DNA from: Chloroflexota bacterium
Lineage (GTDB): Bacteria; Chloroflexota; UBA6077
Direction of reading: 5' to 3'
Length of the DNA stretch: 8,782 bases
Assembly: GCA_021845945.1 (NCBI GenBank)
Contig: JAJZRD010000161.1
Span: 1 to 8,782, forward strand
The first letter of the stretch is position 1; every line of letters starts with the position of its first letter. The position numbers and the translations under genes are program-made. Below, one piece after another: positions 1 through 6,532 of this stretch. Under the pieces are notes generated by a model. That model was not told where the DNA came from. It made no database searches and worked only from the letters and a program-made list of their open reading frames with translations.

Positions 1-583
1 GCAGGGCGTAGAACTCGCCGGGATGCACCCTGCTGGGCACCAGGTAGTCCCGCGCCCCCTCCGGCGTGCTCTTGATCAGCATGGGGGTCTCGACCTCGAG
101 GAAGCCGCGGGTATCCAGGAAGTCGCGGATGTGCTTGATGACCCGGTGTCTCAGGGTAAGGTTGCTGGCCATCTCGGGCCGGCGCAGGTCCAGGTAGCGG
201 TAGCGGAGCCGCACCGCCTCGTCCACGTTGGCCTCGTCGGAGATGCTGAAGGGAGGGGTGAGGGACGGGTTCAGAACGGTGACGGACTCGGCCACCACCT
301 CGATCGCGCCCGTTGGGAGGTTCTTGTTCTCGGTCGCGGGCGGACGGCGGCTCACCGTGCCCACCACCTCGATGACGAACTCCGAGCGGCACTCGGCGGC
401 TACGGTGTGGGCCGCCTGGGAGACCTGCGGGTTCACCACCACCTGGGTTAGGCCGTATCGGTCCCGAAGGTCGATGAAGACCAGGCCGCCGTGATCCCTT
501 TGCCGGTGAACCCACCCCTGCAAGACGGCGGTGGTTCCTGCATCGCTGGCTCGTAGTTCGCCACAGGTAGCTGTACGCTTCAC
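1..583 (-). CDS. aspS: Aspartyl-tRNA synthetase, N-terminal part (cut by window edge)
   Basis: This class II aminoacyl-tRNA synthetase charges tRNA-Asp (and tRNA-Asn if non-discriminating) with aspartate in the cytoplasm. The 194 visible codons begin at a GTG and read [11 protein letters not shown], the usual AspRS opening. An OB-fold anticodon-binding domain follows: [19 protein letters not shown] at residues 23-41 and YRYLDLRRP at 128-136. Class II motif 1 comes next ([11 protein letters not shown], 159-169), then the flipping-loop region [14 protein letters not shown] (172-185), and the frame leaves the window at FYAL. Full-length bacterial AspRS is roughly 590 residues, so about two thirds is missing, including motifs 2 and 3 and the GAD insertion. 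There is no in-frame ATG nearby; GTG at 583 is preceded by a purine-rich AGGGGAGA. It is divergent from hemW. Whether it is the non-discriminating Asp/Asn form cannot be judged from this part. Confidence 0.97.
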   Translation of the reverse strand, partial: MKRTATCGELRASDAGTTAVLQGWVHRQRDHGGLVFIDLRDRYGLTQVVVNPQVSQAAHTVAAECRSEFVIEVVGTVSRRPPATENKNLPTGAIEVVAESVTVLNPSLTPPFSISDEANVDEAVRLRYRYLDLRRPEMASNLTLRHRVIKHIRDFLDTRGFLEVETPMLIKSTPEGARDYLVPSRVHPGEFYAL

Positions 584-591
584 TCTCCCCT
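584..591 (-). promoter_or_regulatory. Ribosome binding site of aspS
   Basis: Read on the minus strand, AGGGGAGA lies directly before the GTG start at 583. A second purine run (AAGGGAG) sits about 10 bases further upstream. This and the MKRT protein opening fix the GTG start; the only nearby ATG (605-603) is out of frame. Confidence 0.6.
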
Positions 592-608
592 CGCTCCCTT
601 TGCATCCG

Positions 609-626
609 GGCCCCTGCACTGGGGCC
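609..626 (-). other. Hairpin in the aspS leader
   Basis: This is a perfect 6-bp inverted repeat, GGCCCC and GGGGCC, around a 6-base loop. It falls in the predicted 5' untranslated region of aspS about 25 bases ahead of the GTG. It has no U-tract and is not a T-box: those leaders are much longer, and no T-box sequence is seen. It may only be leader structure. Confidence 0.4.
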
Positions 627-651
627 GTTTATGCGCGCAATTCCGACGAAA

Positions 652-680
652 ACAGTACCACGTGGGGTATCCACCGTCAA
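652..680 (-). promoter_or_regulatory. Candidate aspS promoter
   Basis: On the minus strand TTGACG (680-675) matches the -35 consensus at 5 of 6 positions. A 17-bp spacer leads to TACTGT (657-652), a weak -10 that is preceded by TGG as in extended -10 promoters. The predicted start near 645 gives a leader of about 60 bases. The -35 box overlaps the upstream region of the hemW promoter on the other strand. Confidence 0.5.
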
Positions 681-692
681 ATGAACGCAATT

Positions 693-701
693 TGGTAGAA
701 T
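693..701 (+). promoter_or_regulatory. Candidate extended -10 promoter of hemW (leaderless)
   Basis: TGGTAGAAT combines an extended -10 TGn with TAGAAT (696-701, 5 of 6 match). No good -35 is seen 16-18 bases upstream. A start about 7 bases after the -10 box would fall on the hemW ATG at 708, so the message would be leaderless. In agreement, no Shine-Dalgarno sequence precedes this ATG. Confidence 0.5.
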
Positions 702-707
702 CTGGGT

Positions 708-1910
708 ATGAGCGGTCGCATACTACCGGAAACCATCGGCTACCTGGAGCTGGACTCGGAGGATGCCGGACTCGAGCAGTCCGGCCGGCCGGGTGAAGCC
801 GCCATATACATCCACTTCCCCTTCTGCAGCCACCTCTGCAGCTACTGCGACTTCGACACCTTCGTGGGCCAGGAGCGGTGGATGGAGCCTTACGTCGACG
901 CGATGGTGGAGCAGGTCCGCCGTTCGCCCCGCGTGCGGGCTACCAGCCTCTACGTGGGAGGCGGCACCCCCAGCTTGATGGCGCCCGTGCGGGCGGCGGG
1001 ACTGGTCGCGGCCTGCCGGGAGCGTTTCCACCTCGGTGCTGAGGCCGAGGCAACCATCGAGGCAAACCCCTCCGGCCTGACGCTTCACCGTTTGGAGGGC
1101 TTCCGGCAGGCGGGTTTCAACCGGCTCAGTCTGGGGGTTCAGAGCACCGACCCCCGCCTGCTGAGACTTCTGGGGAGACGCCATCGAGCGGAGGATGCGG
1201 CGGCGGCGGTTGACGCAGCCAGGGAGGCCGGCTTCTCGAACCTCAGCATCGACCTGTTGTACGGGGTTCCGATGCAGCAGCTCTCCAACTGGGAATCGAC
1301 CCTGGAGGCCGCCGTCGCTTGGGGGGTGGATCACCTCTCCTGCTACGCCCTCGGCGTCGAGCCGGGCACCCCCATGGAGCGAGGGGTCAACCGGGGAACC
1401 CTGCTGCTACCTTCGGACGACGCGGTGGTGGCCATGTACGACGGGGCCACACGGCTCCTGAGAGACGCCGGCTATCGCCGGTACGAGATCTCCAACTGGG
1501 CTCGACCAGGCCTCGAGTCCGCCCACAACCTGACCTACTGGAGAAACCGGCCCTACCTGGGCATCGGCGCGGGGGCAGCGGGCTGCCGGCAGGGACGCAG
1601 GTACAAGATCGCACCTCTCGTGCACGATTACCTCGAGGGCGTGCGGGACGGGCGGGTGCCCCTCCAAGAGGAGGAGACTATCGACACCCGTCGCGCCCTC
1701 AGCGACAGCCTGATCCTGGGGCTTCGGCTGGACGAGGGGATTTCCCTGGAGGCCCTCGCGCAGCGCCACGGCCTTCGTCCCGAGGAGCTCTTTGGTGAGA
1801 CCCTGCGGTGGGCCGAGGGCTGCGGGCTGCTGCAGAGGGCGGGGAATCGCCTCAAGCTGACCGAGCAGGGGATAATGGTGAGCAACGAGCTGTTCAGCCG
1901 GCTGCTGTGA
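708..1910 (+). CDS. hemW: HemW, radical SAM heme chaperone (HemN-like)
   Basis: This is a cytoplasmic radical SAM protein of the HemN/HemW family; HemW is thought to bind heme and pass it to target proteins rather than oxidise coproporphyrinogen. The 4Fe-4S motif is C40-x3-C44-x2-C47 followed by Asp-Phe. The fourth cysteine of true HemN (CxxxCxxCxC) is absent, which favours HemW. Other landmarks are GGGTP (84-88), TIEANP (116-121), RLSLGVQS (139-146), and HNLTYW (273-278), matching the HNxxYW motif linked to heme binding. A HemN_C-type winged-helix end runs from about 310 to 400. Length is 400 residues against about 380 for E. coli HemW; the extra is an N-terminal tail of about 30 residues with no in-frame alternative start before the cluster motif. 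It is divergent from aspS and convergent with the isoprenyl synthase gene. Confidence 0.93.
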   Translation: MSGRILPETIGYLELDSEDAGLEQSGRPGEAAIYIHFPFCSHLCSYCDFDTFVGQERWMEPYVDAMVEQVRRSPRVRATSLYVGGGTPSLMAPVRAAGLVAACRERFHLGAEAEATIEANPSGLTLHRLEGFRQAGFNRLSLGVQSTDPRLLRLLGRRHRAEDAAAAVDAAREAGFSNLSIDLLYGVPMQQLSNWESTLEAAVAWGVDHLSCYALGVEPGTPMERGVNRGTLLLPSDDAVVAMYDGATRLLRDAGYRRYEISNWARPGLESAHNLTYWRNRPYLGIGAGAAGCRQGRRYKIAPLVHDYLEGVRDGRVPLQEEETIDTRRALSDSLILGLRLDEGISLEALAQRHGLRPEELFGETLRWAEGCGLLQRAGNRLKLTEQGIMVSNELFSRLL

Positions 1911-1933
1911 TCGGCGGGCTACCGGAGGCAGGT

Positions 1934-2036
1934 GTAGGGCGGGGCCCTGTGCCCCGCCGCCGGCCAGCCATTGCTCCCGGCGGGCGAGACGCCCGCACTC
2001 CTAGCAAGGGCGGCAGGGCAGAGCGCCCTGCCCTAC
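1934..2036. repeat. 103-bp intergenic inverted-repeat element with three hairpins
   Basis: The ends are GTAGGGC and GCCCTAC, and the outer 12 bases match as inverted repeats at 11 positions. Inside are three perfect hairpins in a row. The first has an 8-bp stem GGCGGGGC/GCCCCGCC (1938-1945, 1951-1958). The second has a 7-bp stem GCGGGCG/CGCCCGC (1980-1986, 1990-1996). The third has an 8-bp stem GGCAGGGC/GCCCTGCC (2012-2019, 2025-2032). It fills the gap between the convergent hemW and isoprenyl synthase genes and looks like a REP/MITE-type dispersed element. It could also stop transcription from both sides, although there are no T-tracts. Confidence 0.7.
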
Positions 2037-2055
2037 GTCTACGTATGGGTAATCC

Positions 2056-3096
2056 TTAGCTCGCACGGATGGTCAGCTCCCGGCAGAGGGAGGCCAGCTC
2101 CTCGCCGGCAGACGGATCCGGTTCGGCCGAGGCCAGGGCCTCCAGGGCGATCTGACTCGTTCGAGCCACCTCGGAGGCGGTATAGCCCGCGGCCCCGCAT
2201 CGGTCCAGGATCCCCAGGATCTCCTCCGTCTCCGCATCGGTAGCGCTACCCGGCTGCCCTAAGACGGCCTGCATGCGGTCTCGATCGGCGCTGCCGGCCT
2301 CCGACAGGGCGTACAGCAGGGGCAAGGTCTTTTTCTTGCTGGCCACGTCTGCCGCCGAGGGCTTGCCGGTGGCCTTCGGGTCCCCCCAGATCCCCAGATA
2401 GTCGTCCTGGATCTGGAAAGCGAGTCCCAGATACTCACCAAAGCGGGAGTAAGCCTGGAGCGCGGACTCACCGGCCAGGCCATAGAGCGCGCCCAGGAAG
2501 CAGGAAGCCTCCAGCAGCGCCGCGGTCTTCCGCTCGATCATGGCGAAGTAGTCCTCGAGGCCCACGGTGGAGCGGCTCTCGTAGTCGAGATCCAGGAACT
2601 GCCCCTCGCACAGCAATCGGGAGGCCTGGTTCAAGGAGCGGAGGGCCCGCACCACGAGACGGGGGTCGCTCTCCTCGTCCTCGGCCAGGGCCAGTTGGGC
2701 CAGCACCAGCATGCCGTCGCCACCATTGATGGCCTGGGCCTCTCCCCAGATGTCCCACACCGTCCTGCGATGGCGGCGGTACTGGGAGCGATCCTGGATG
2801 TCGTCGTGGATCAAGGAGAAGTTGTGGACCAACTCCACGGCCGTGGCGGGGGCCAGGGCTCTCTCGGGGGAAGCGCCGGCGGCGATGCAGGTCAAGAGAC
2901 AGAGCCGGGCCCGGATACGCTTGCCGGCGTTGGCCTTCGCCGGCCGGAGGCTCTGGTCCACCCAACCGAGGTGGTACTTCATCATACCGTAGAGGGGGTC
3001 GGGCCTTCCGGCCTCAGGCATGAGGCGGGCGATGCGACGGTCGATCTCATCGATAAACCGTTCTGGGAAGGCCATGGTCGGAGGATAACCCATCAT
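2056..3096 (-). CDS. Isoprenyl (polyprenyl) diphosphate synthase family protein
   Basis: This trans-isoprenyl diphosphate synthase condenses isopentenyl diphosphate onto an allylic diphosphate to make a farnesyl, geranylgeranyl or longer chain. Residues from the start at 3096: GKRIR (58-62), the first aspartate-rich motif HDDIQD with DD at 98-99 and D102, GQFLDL (165-170), the second aspartate-rich motif QDDYLGIWGD with DD at 231-232, and the lysine run KKKT (254-257). The 346-residue length is normal. A phenylalanine lies five residues before the first motif, and the motif is the short DDxxD, as in archaeal-type GGPP synthases; a C15-C20 product is inference only. The start is uncertain: ATG at 3096, the next ATG (3093), or ATG at 3075 all fit, and none has a strong ribosome site. 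It lies 20 bp after the ROK kinase gene, probably in one transcript. Confidence 0.93.
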   Translation of the reverse strand: MMGYPPTMAFPERFIDEIDRRIARLMPEAGRPDPLYGMMKYHLGWVDQSLRPAKANAGKRIRARLCLLTCIAAGASPERALAPATAVELVHNFSLIHDDIQDRSQYRRHRRTVWDIWGEAQAINGGDGMLVLAQLALAEDEESDPRLVVRALRSLNQASRLLCEGQFLDLDYESRSTVGLEDYFAMIERKTAALLEASCFLGALYGLAGESALQAYSRFGEYLGLAFQIQDDYLGIWGDPKATGKPSAADVASKKKTLPLLYALSEAGSADRDRMQAVLGQPGSATDAETEEILGILDRCGAAGYTASEVARTSQIALEALASAEPDPSAGEELASLCRELTIRAS

Positions 3097-3116
3097 AGCA
3101 GCTTTCCGCAACCTCT

Positions 3117-4079
3117 CTACAGCAGGGTCACCAGCGCCACTGCCCCCAGGAGACCCGCATCGTCCGCCAGACCGGCAGGTACGATCTCCACGTCCCGGTG
3201 GCAGGCCGTCATGGCCCTGCTGTGCACTACCTCCAACATTGGGTCCCAAAGTCTGGGTCCGGCGTTGCTGACGCCACCGCCGATGATTATCCGGCGGGGA
3301 TTGAGCAGGTGGGCCAGGTTCACCATGCCCACCCCCAGGGCCACGCCGGCCTCTTGCAGGATCTGCTGCGATATCAGGTCTCCCTCGTAGGCCGCCTCCA
3401 TGACCGCCTTGGCCGTAATCTCGAGGGGAGGAAGGCTACTGAGCGAGCTCTCCGCCCCGGATTGGATCATCTCTCTAGCCCGACGGGCGATGGCGGTCCC
3501 GGAGGCCAGCATCTCCAGGCAACCCACATTGCCGCACGGACAGGCCGGTCCATGCCTGTCTATGGTCATGTGGCCGATCTCGCCCGCGAAGCCGCACTGC
3601 CCCAACAGGAGCTGGTCGTTAGCGATGATCCCGCCGCCGATGCCGGTGCTCACCGTAACGTAGACCAGATCCTTGTAGCCCCGCCCCGCGCCGAATCGAT
3701 GCTCCCCCATGGCCGCCAGATTGGCGTCGTTCGCCACGTGGGCAGGCAGGCCATATCGCTCCTCGAAGAGCTGCCGCATGGGCACCGACTCCCAGCCCGG
3801 CAGGTTCGGCGGATTGTACAGAACCCCCGACCATGGATCCAGCGGGCCCGGGGCAGCGATGCCGAAGCCGATCAGGGTCTTGCGATCGACGACGTTGGCG
3901 AGGGCCTCGTCGGTGGCCGCGAAGACGTCCTTGAGGACCGCCTCACGCCCCCTGCTCGCCTCCGTCGGCCTGGACACCCTCCACTCTATCACGCCCTCGC
4001 TGGTTCCCACGGCGACCCTGAACAGGGTCCCGCCCAGATCGACCACAACGGCCCGTCGAAGGGCACGACGCCTGGCCAT
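3117..4079 (-). CDS. ROK-family sugar kinase (glucokinase-like)
   Basis: This is a ROK-family protein, 320 residues, most likely an ATP-dependent cytosolic glucokinase or related hexose/N-acetylhexosamine kinase. The phosphate-binding motif DLGGT is at 14-18, with no N-terminal DNA-binding domain, so it is a kinase and not a ROK repressor. NPPNLPGW is at 89-96, the catalytic N117-D118 lies in ANDANLAAMGE, STGIGGG is at 144-150, and EIGH (167-170) supplies the zinc-ligand histidine. The zinc motif CPCGNVGCLE (180-189) holds C180, C182 and C187. An acceptor-binding ROK pattern of this kind is common in glucokinases, but the sugar cannot be fixed from sequence alone. The ATG at 4079 has GGAG 10 bases upstream; longer forms would run into the divergent miaA region. 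The isoprenyl synthase gene follows 20 bp downstream. Confidence 0.94.
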   Translation of the reverse strand: MARRRALRRAVVVDLGGTLFRVAVGTSEGVIEWRVSRPTEASRGREAVLKDVFAATDEALANVVDRKTLIGFGIAAPGPLDPWSGVLYNPPNLPGWESVPMRQLFEERYGLPAHVANDANLAAMGEHRFGAGRGYKDLVYVTVSTGIGGGIIANDQLLLGQCGFAGEIGHMTIDRHGPACPCGNVGCLEMLASGTAIARRAREMIQSGAESSLSSLPPLEITAKAVMEAAYEGDLISQQILQEAGVALGVGMVNLAHLLNPRRIIIGGGVSNAGPRLWDPMLEVVHSRAMTACHRDVEIVPAGLADDAGLLGAVALVTLL

Positions 4080-4145
4080 CTCTGTCCATCTCCTTCGCCT
4101 CTGCCACCGCTGCCGGCGCACCCCTCGGGAAGCCGCCGTCTCCGC

Positions 4146-4159
4146 GCACACCGGTGTGC
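4146..4159. promoter_or_regulatory. 14-bp palindrome at the ROK kinase transcription start (candidate operator)
   Basis: GCACACCGGTGTGC is a perfect 14-bp palindrome. It begins at the transcription start predicted from the minus-strand -10 box at 4171-4166 and runs downstream into the leader. This is where a repressor would block the ROK kinase/isoprenyl synthase transcript. The regulator is unknown, and GC-rich DNA produces short palindromes by chance. Confidence 0.35.
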
Positions 4160-4165
4160 CGCGCA

Positions 4166-4174
4166 ATTGTACCA
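4166..4174 (-). promoter_or_regulatory. Candidate extended -10 promoter of the ROK kinase operon
   Basis: The minus strand reads TGGTACAAT: TGG followed by TACAAT (4171-4166), which matches the -10 consensus at 5 of 6 positions. No convincing -35 is seen, as is usual with extended -10 promoters. Transcription would start near 4159, leaving a leader of about 80 bases before the ATG at 4079. Confidence 0.5.
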
Positions 4175-4228
4175 TCCTCATCGATAAGGCGCGGCGTGAC
4201 AGCGGGGCGAGGGTATGGGAAAATAGCT

Positions 4229-4233
4229 GGAGG
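4229..4233 (+). promoter_or_regulatory. Ribosome binding site fixing the GTG start of miaA
   Basis: GGAGG stands 7 bases before GTG 4241, which is ideal spacing. The in-frame ATG at 4256 would be 22 bases away and the one at 4154 has no such site, so the GTG is preferred. Confidence 0.7.
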
Positions 4234-4240
4234 ATTCGGC

Positions 4241-5188
4241 GTGATTGACGCGACCATGGCAGCCTTCCCACCGATAGTCGTGATCACCGGGCCCACCGCC
4301 GTCGGCAAGTCGGCGGTGGCGCTGGAGTTGGCACCCCGCTTCGGGGCGGAGATCCTCAGCGCGGACAGCCGGCAGATCTACCGGCACCTGGACATCGGCA
4401 CGGCCAAGCCGACCATCGCCGAGCGGGGAAGGGTGCCCCACCATCTGCTGGACCTGGTGGAGCCGGACGAGTCTTACTCGGCGGCCAACTTCCGCGAGGA
4501 CGCCGACCGGGTGCTGCTGGAGCTGGCGAAGCGGGGTCGGGTGGCCTTCCTGGTCGGCGGCAGCCCCCACTACGTCCAGGCCGTCGTGGATCGGTTGGAG
4601 ATCCCGCCGGTCCCACCGCAGCCCGAGCTGCGGCGAGAGCTGGAGGCGTACGCGCGGGAGCGAGGCGCCGAGCGGCTCCACCAGCGACTTCGGGAGGTAG
4701 ATCCCGCGGCCGCCGATGAGATCCAGGCCACCAACGTGCGGCGGGTCATCCGGGCCCTGGAGGTCTATCAGGTCACGGGAGAGCCCTTCTCGCGGATCGG
4801 CCGGAGGCGAGGCATCCCCCTGCCGGCCCTGCGGCTCGCGATCACCGACGACCGGACGAGGCTCTACGAGAGGATCGACCGCCGGCTGGAGCTGCAGATC
4901 GAAGCCGGACTGATCGAGGAGACCCGCCGAGTCCTGGATATGGGCTTTGGCCCGGAGCTTCCTCCCCTCAGCGGGCTGGTGTACCGCGAGGCGGTCGCCC
5001 TCCTTCAGGGGAGGATGGCGCTGGGCGAGGCGGTTCGGCGCATGAAGGAGACTACCCACGCCTTCGTCCGCCGGCAGTACACCTGGCTCCGGCGGGAGCC
5101 GGAGATCCGGTGGCTGGAGGCGGGGCCGGATCTGGCCAATCGGGTGGAAGACAGCATCCAGCGATACCTGGAAGAAGAAAAACCGTGA
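4241..5188 (+). CDS. miaA: tRNA dimethylallyltransferase
   Basis: MiaA transfers the dimethylallyl group of DMAPP to N6 of A37 in tRNAs that read codons starting with U. From the GTG start the protein has 315 residues, the usual length. The P-loop GPTAVGKS is at 17-24, followed by SADSRQIYR (40-48) holding the catalytic-region Asp42, and DIGTAKP (51-57). The family's GGTGLY segment appears as GGSPHY, a mild departure. The C-terminal SGLVYREA and the HAFVRRQYTWLRR segment correspond to the usual GYKE and KRQxTWFR signatures; the latter contacts tRNA. It is the first gene of a plus-strand run and ends 69 bp before dapL. Another P-loop family is unlikely given the full motif set. Confidence 0.95.
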   Translation: MIDATMAAFPPIVVITGPTAVGKSAVALELAPRFGAEILSADSRQIYRHLDIGTAKPTIAERGRVPHHLLDLVEPDESYSAANFREDADRVLLELAKRGRVAFLVGGSPHYVQAVVDRLEIPPVPPQPELRRELEAYARERGAERLHQRLREVDPAAADEIQATNVRRVIRALEVYQVTGEPFSRIGRRRGIPLPALRLAITDDRTRLYERIDRRLELQIEAGLIEETRRVLDMGFGPELPPLSGLVYREAVALLQGRMALGEAVRRMKETTHAFVRRQYTWLRREPEIRWLEAGPDLANRVEDSIQRYLEEEKP

Positions 5189-5257
5189 GCATGGACGGGC
5201 CGGCGCGATTGGTCATCGCCGGAGGGCGGCCCGACTAGAGGGAGGACAGGAAGGAAG

Positions 5258-6451
5258 ATGGTAGCAACAGAAGGGTCTGGGGCCAGAGTGTTCAAGCCGG
5301 CGAGCCGCATCGCCAACCTCCCACCTTACCTCTTTGCCGAAGCCGACAGGCAGATCGCGGCGAAGCGGGCGGCCGGGTTCGACGTGATCAGCCTCGGCGT
5401 CGGAGACCCGGACATCCCGACCCCGAGTTGGATAGTGGAGGAGTTGAAGCGCACGGCGGAGCAGCCGGCGAACCATCGCTATCCCGAGTACTACGGCCTG
5501 GACGAGCTGCGAGCCGCCATCGCTACCTGGTACCAGCGCCGCTTCGGCGTGGGGTTGGACCCGGCCAAGGAGGTGGTGCCCCTGATCGGCTCCAAAGAGG
5601 GCATCGCGCACATCCCCTGGGCCTTCGTCGATCCCGGCGACGTCGCCCTGGTTCCCGATCCCGGCTACCCGGTGTACGGCATCGGGACGATGCTGGCCGG
5701 CGGTACCCCCTATCTGATGCCGCTGCTGCCCGAAAACGGCTTCCTGCCGGATCTCGATGGCATTCCCGAGGGGGTGCTCAAGAGGGCCAAGCTGCTCTGG
5801 ATCTGCTATCCCAACAACCCCACCAGCGCCGTGGCTCCGGAGGGCTTCTTCGAGAAGGTGGTGGCGTTCGCCCGGAAGCACGATCTCCTGGTGTGCCACG
5901 ACAACGCCTACTCCGACGTGACCTACGACGGCTACCAGCCCACCAGCTTCCTGGCGGTGCCCGGGGCCAGGGAGGTGGGGGTCGAGTTCCACTCCCTCTC
6001 CAAGAGCTACAACATGACCGGCTGGCGGATAGGGATGATGGTGGGGAACGAGTCGGCCGTCTCAACCCTGGGGCGGGTCAAGACCAACATCGACAGCGGC
6101 ATCTTCCAGGCGGTCCAGCGCGCCGGCATCGCGGCCCTGCTGGGCGACCAATCCTGGATGGCCGAGCGGAACATGGTCTACCAGCGGCGCCGGGACAAGG
6201 TGATGGCCACCCTGAAGGAGATAGGGCTCGACGCCCCGGTTCCCAAGGCGAGCCTCTACGTGTGGGCGGCCGTTCCCAAGGGCGAGACCTCCCTCAGCTT
6301 CTCGCTGAAGGTGCTGGACGAGCTGGCGGTCTGGATCACCCCCGGTGTGGGCTTCGGCCCGTCGGGCGAGGGCTTCTTCCGTATCTCCCTGACCACGCCG
6401 GACCACCGGCTGGAGGAGGCACTGCAGCGACTCCGGGGCCTGAAGGGGTAG
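5258..6451 (+). CDS. dapL: LL-diaminopimelate aminotransferase
   Basis: This fold-type I PLP enzyme of the DapL family converts tetrahydrodipicolinate plus glutamate to LL-diaminopimelate and 2-oxoglutarate. It bypasses the succinylase/acetylase steps of lysine and peptidoglycan precursor synthesis. The opening [25 protein letters not shown] (46-56), GSKEG (111-115) and CYPNNPTS (183-190) are typical. PLP contacts are N187, D215 and Y218 (HDNAYSD). The Schiff-base lysine is K249 in [13 protein letters not shown], and R375 in FRISL binds the substrate carboxylate. Length 397 is near the family norm of 390-410. AAGGA and GGAGG runs precede the ATG. It follows miaA and precedes hflX on the same strand. 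A generic class I aminotransferase of broader specificity is the main alternative; with motifs alone I favour DapL. Confidence 0.88.
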   Translation: MVATEGSGARVFKPASRIANLPPYLFAEADRQIAAKRAAGFDVISLGVGDPDIPTPSWIVEELKRTAEQPANHRYPEYYGLDELRAAIATWYQRRFGVGLDPAKEVVPLIGSKEGIAHIPWAFVDPGDVALVPDPGYPVYGIGTMLAGGTPYLMPLLPENGFLPDLDGIPEGVLKRAKLLWICYPNNPTSAVAPEGFFEKVVAFARKHDLLVCHDNAYSDVTYDGYQPTSFLAVPGAREVGVEFHSLSKSYNMTGWRIGMMVGNESAVSTLGRVKTNIDSGIFQAVQRAGIAALLGDQSWMAERNMVYQRRRDKVMATLKEIGLDAPVPKASLYVWAAVPKGETSLSFSLKVLDELAVWITPGVGFGPSGEGFFRISLTTPDHRLEEALQRLRGLKG

Positions 6452-6458
6452 CTAAGAC

Positions 6459-6532
6459 GATATCCCACGTCGTGCAGGGGCGAAGCACTTCGCCGCGGCG
6501 AAATGCTTCGCCCTTCTGTCGTATGCGGTATC
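6459..6532. repeat. 74-bp symmetrical repeat between dapL and hflX
   Basis: The core, 6478-6513, is a 36-bp palindrome with one mismatched pair (C6488 against A6503). Its outer arms are GGGCGAAGCA and TGCTTCGCCC, and its inner arms are TTCGCC and GGCGAA. About the same centre, the element's ends GATATCCCA (6459-6467) and TGCGGTATC (6524-6532) pair at 7 of 9 positions, so the whole 74 bp is one symmetrical unit. It resembles a small MITE or REP-type element. The first ATG of the hflX frame lies inside it. Confidence 0.65.

Noticed and set aside
3097..3249. Upstream extension of the isoprenyl synthase to ATG 3249
   Set aside because: It would overlap the ROK kinase gene by 133 bases and adds Gly/Arg-rich sequence unlike the family.
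3198..4187. Long open frame on the plus strand opposite the ROK kinase gene
   Set aside because: It is antisense to a clear ROK kinase, shows no recognisable motif, and reflects the lack of stops in GC-rich DNA.
4196..4224. Possible miaA promoter GTGACA, 17 bp, GAAAAT
   Set aside because: The implied transcription start near 4231 would fall inside the miaA Shine-Dalgarno, so the message could not use it; the boxes are also only partial matches.
4080..4271. Upstream extension of the ROK kinase to ATG 4271
   Set aside because: It would overlap divergent miaA and its ribosome site; the ATG at 4079 has a GGAG and gives the usual ROK opening.
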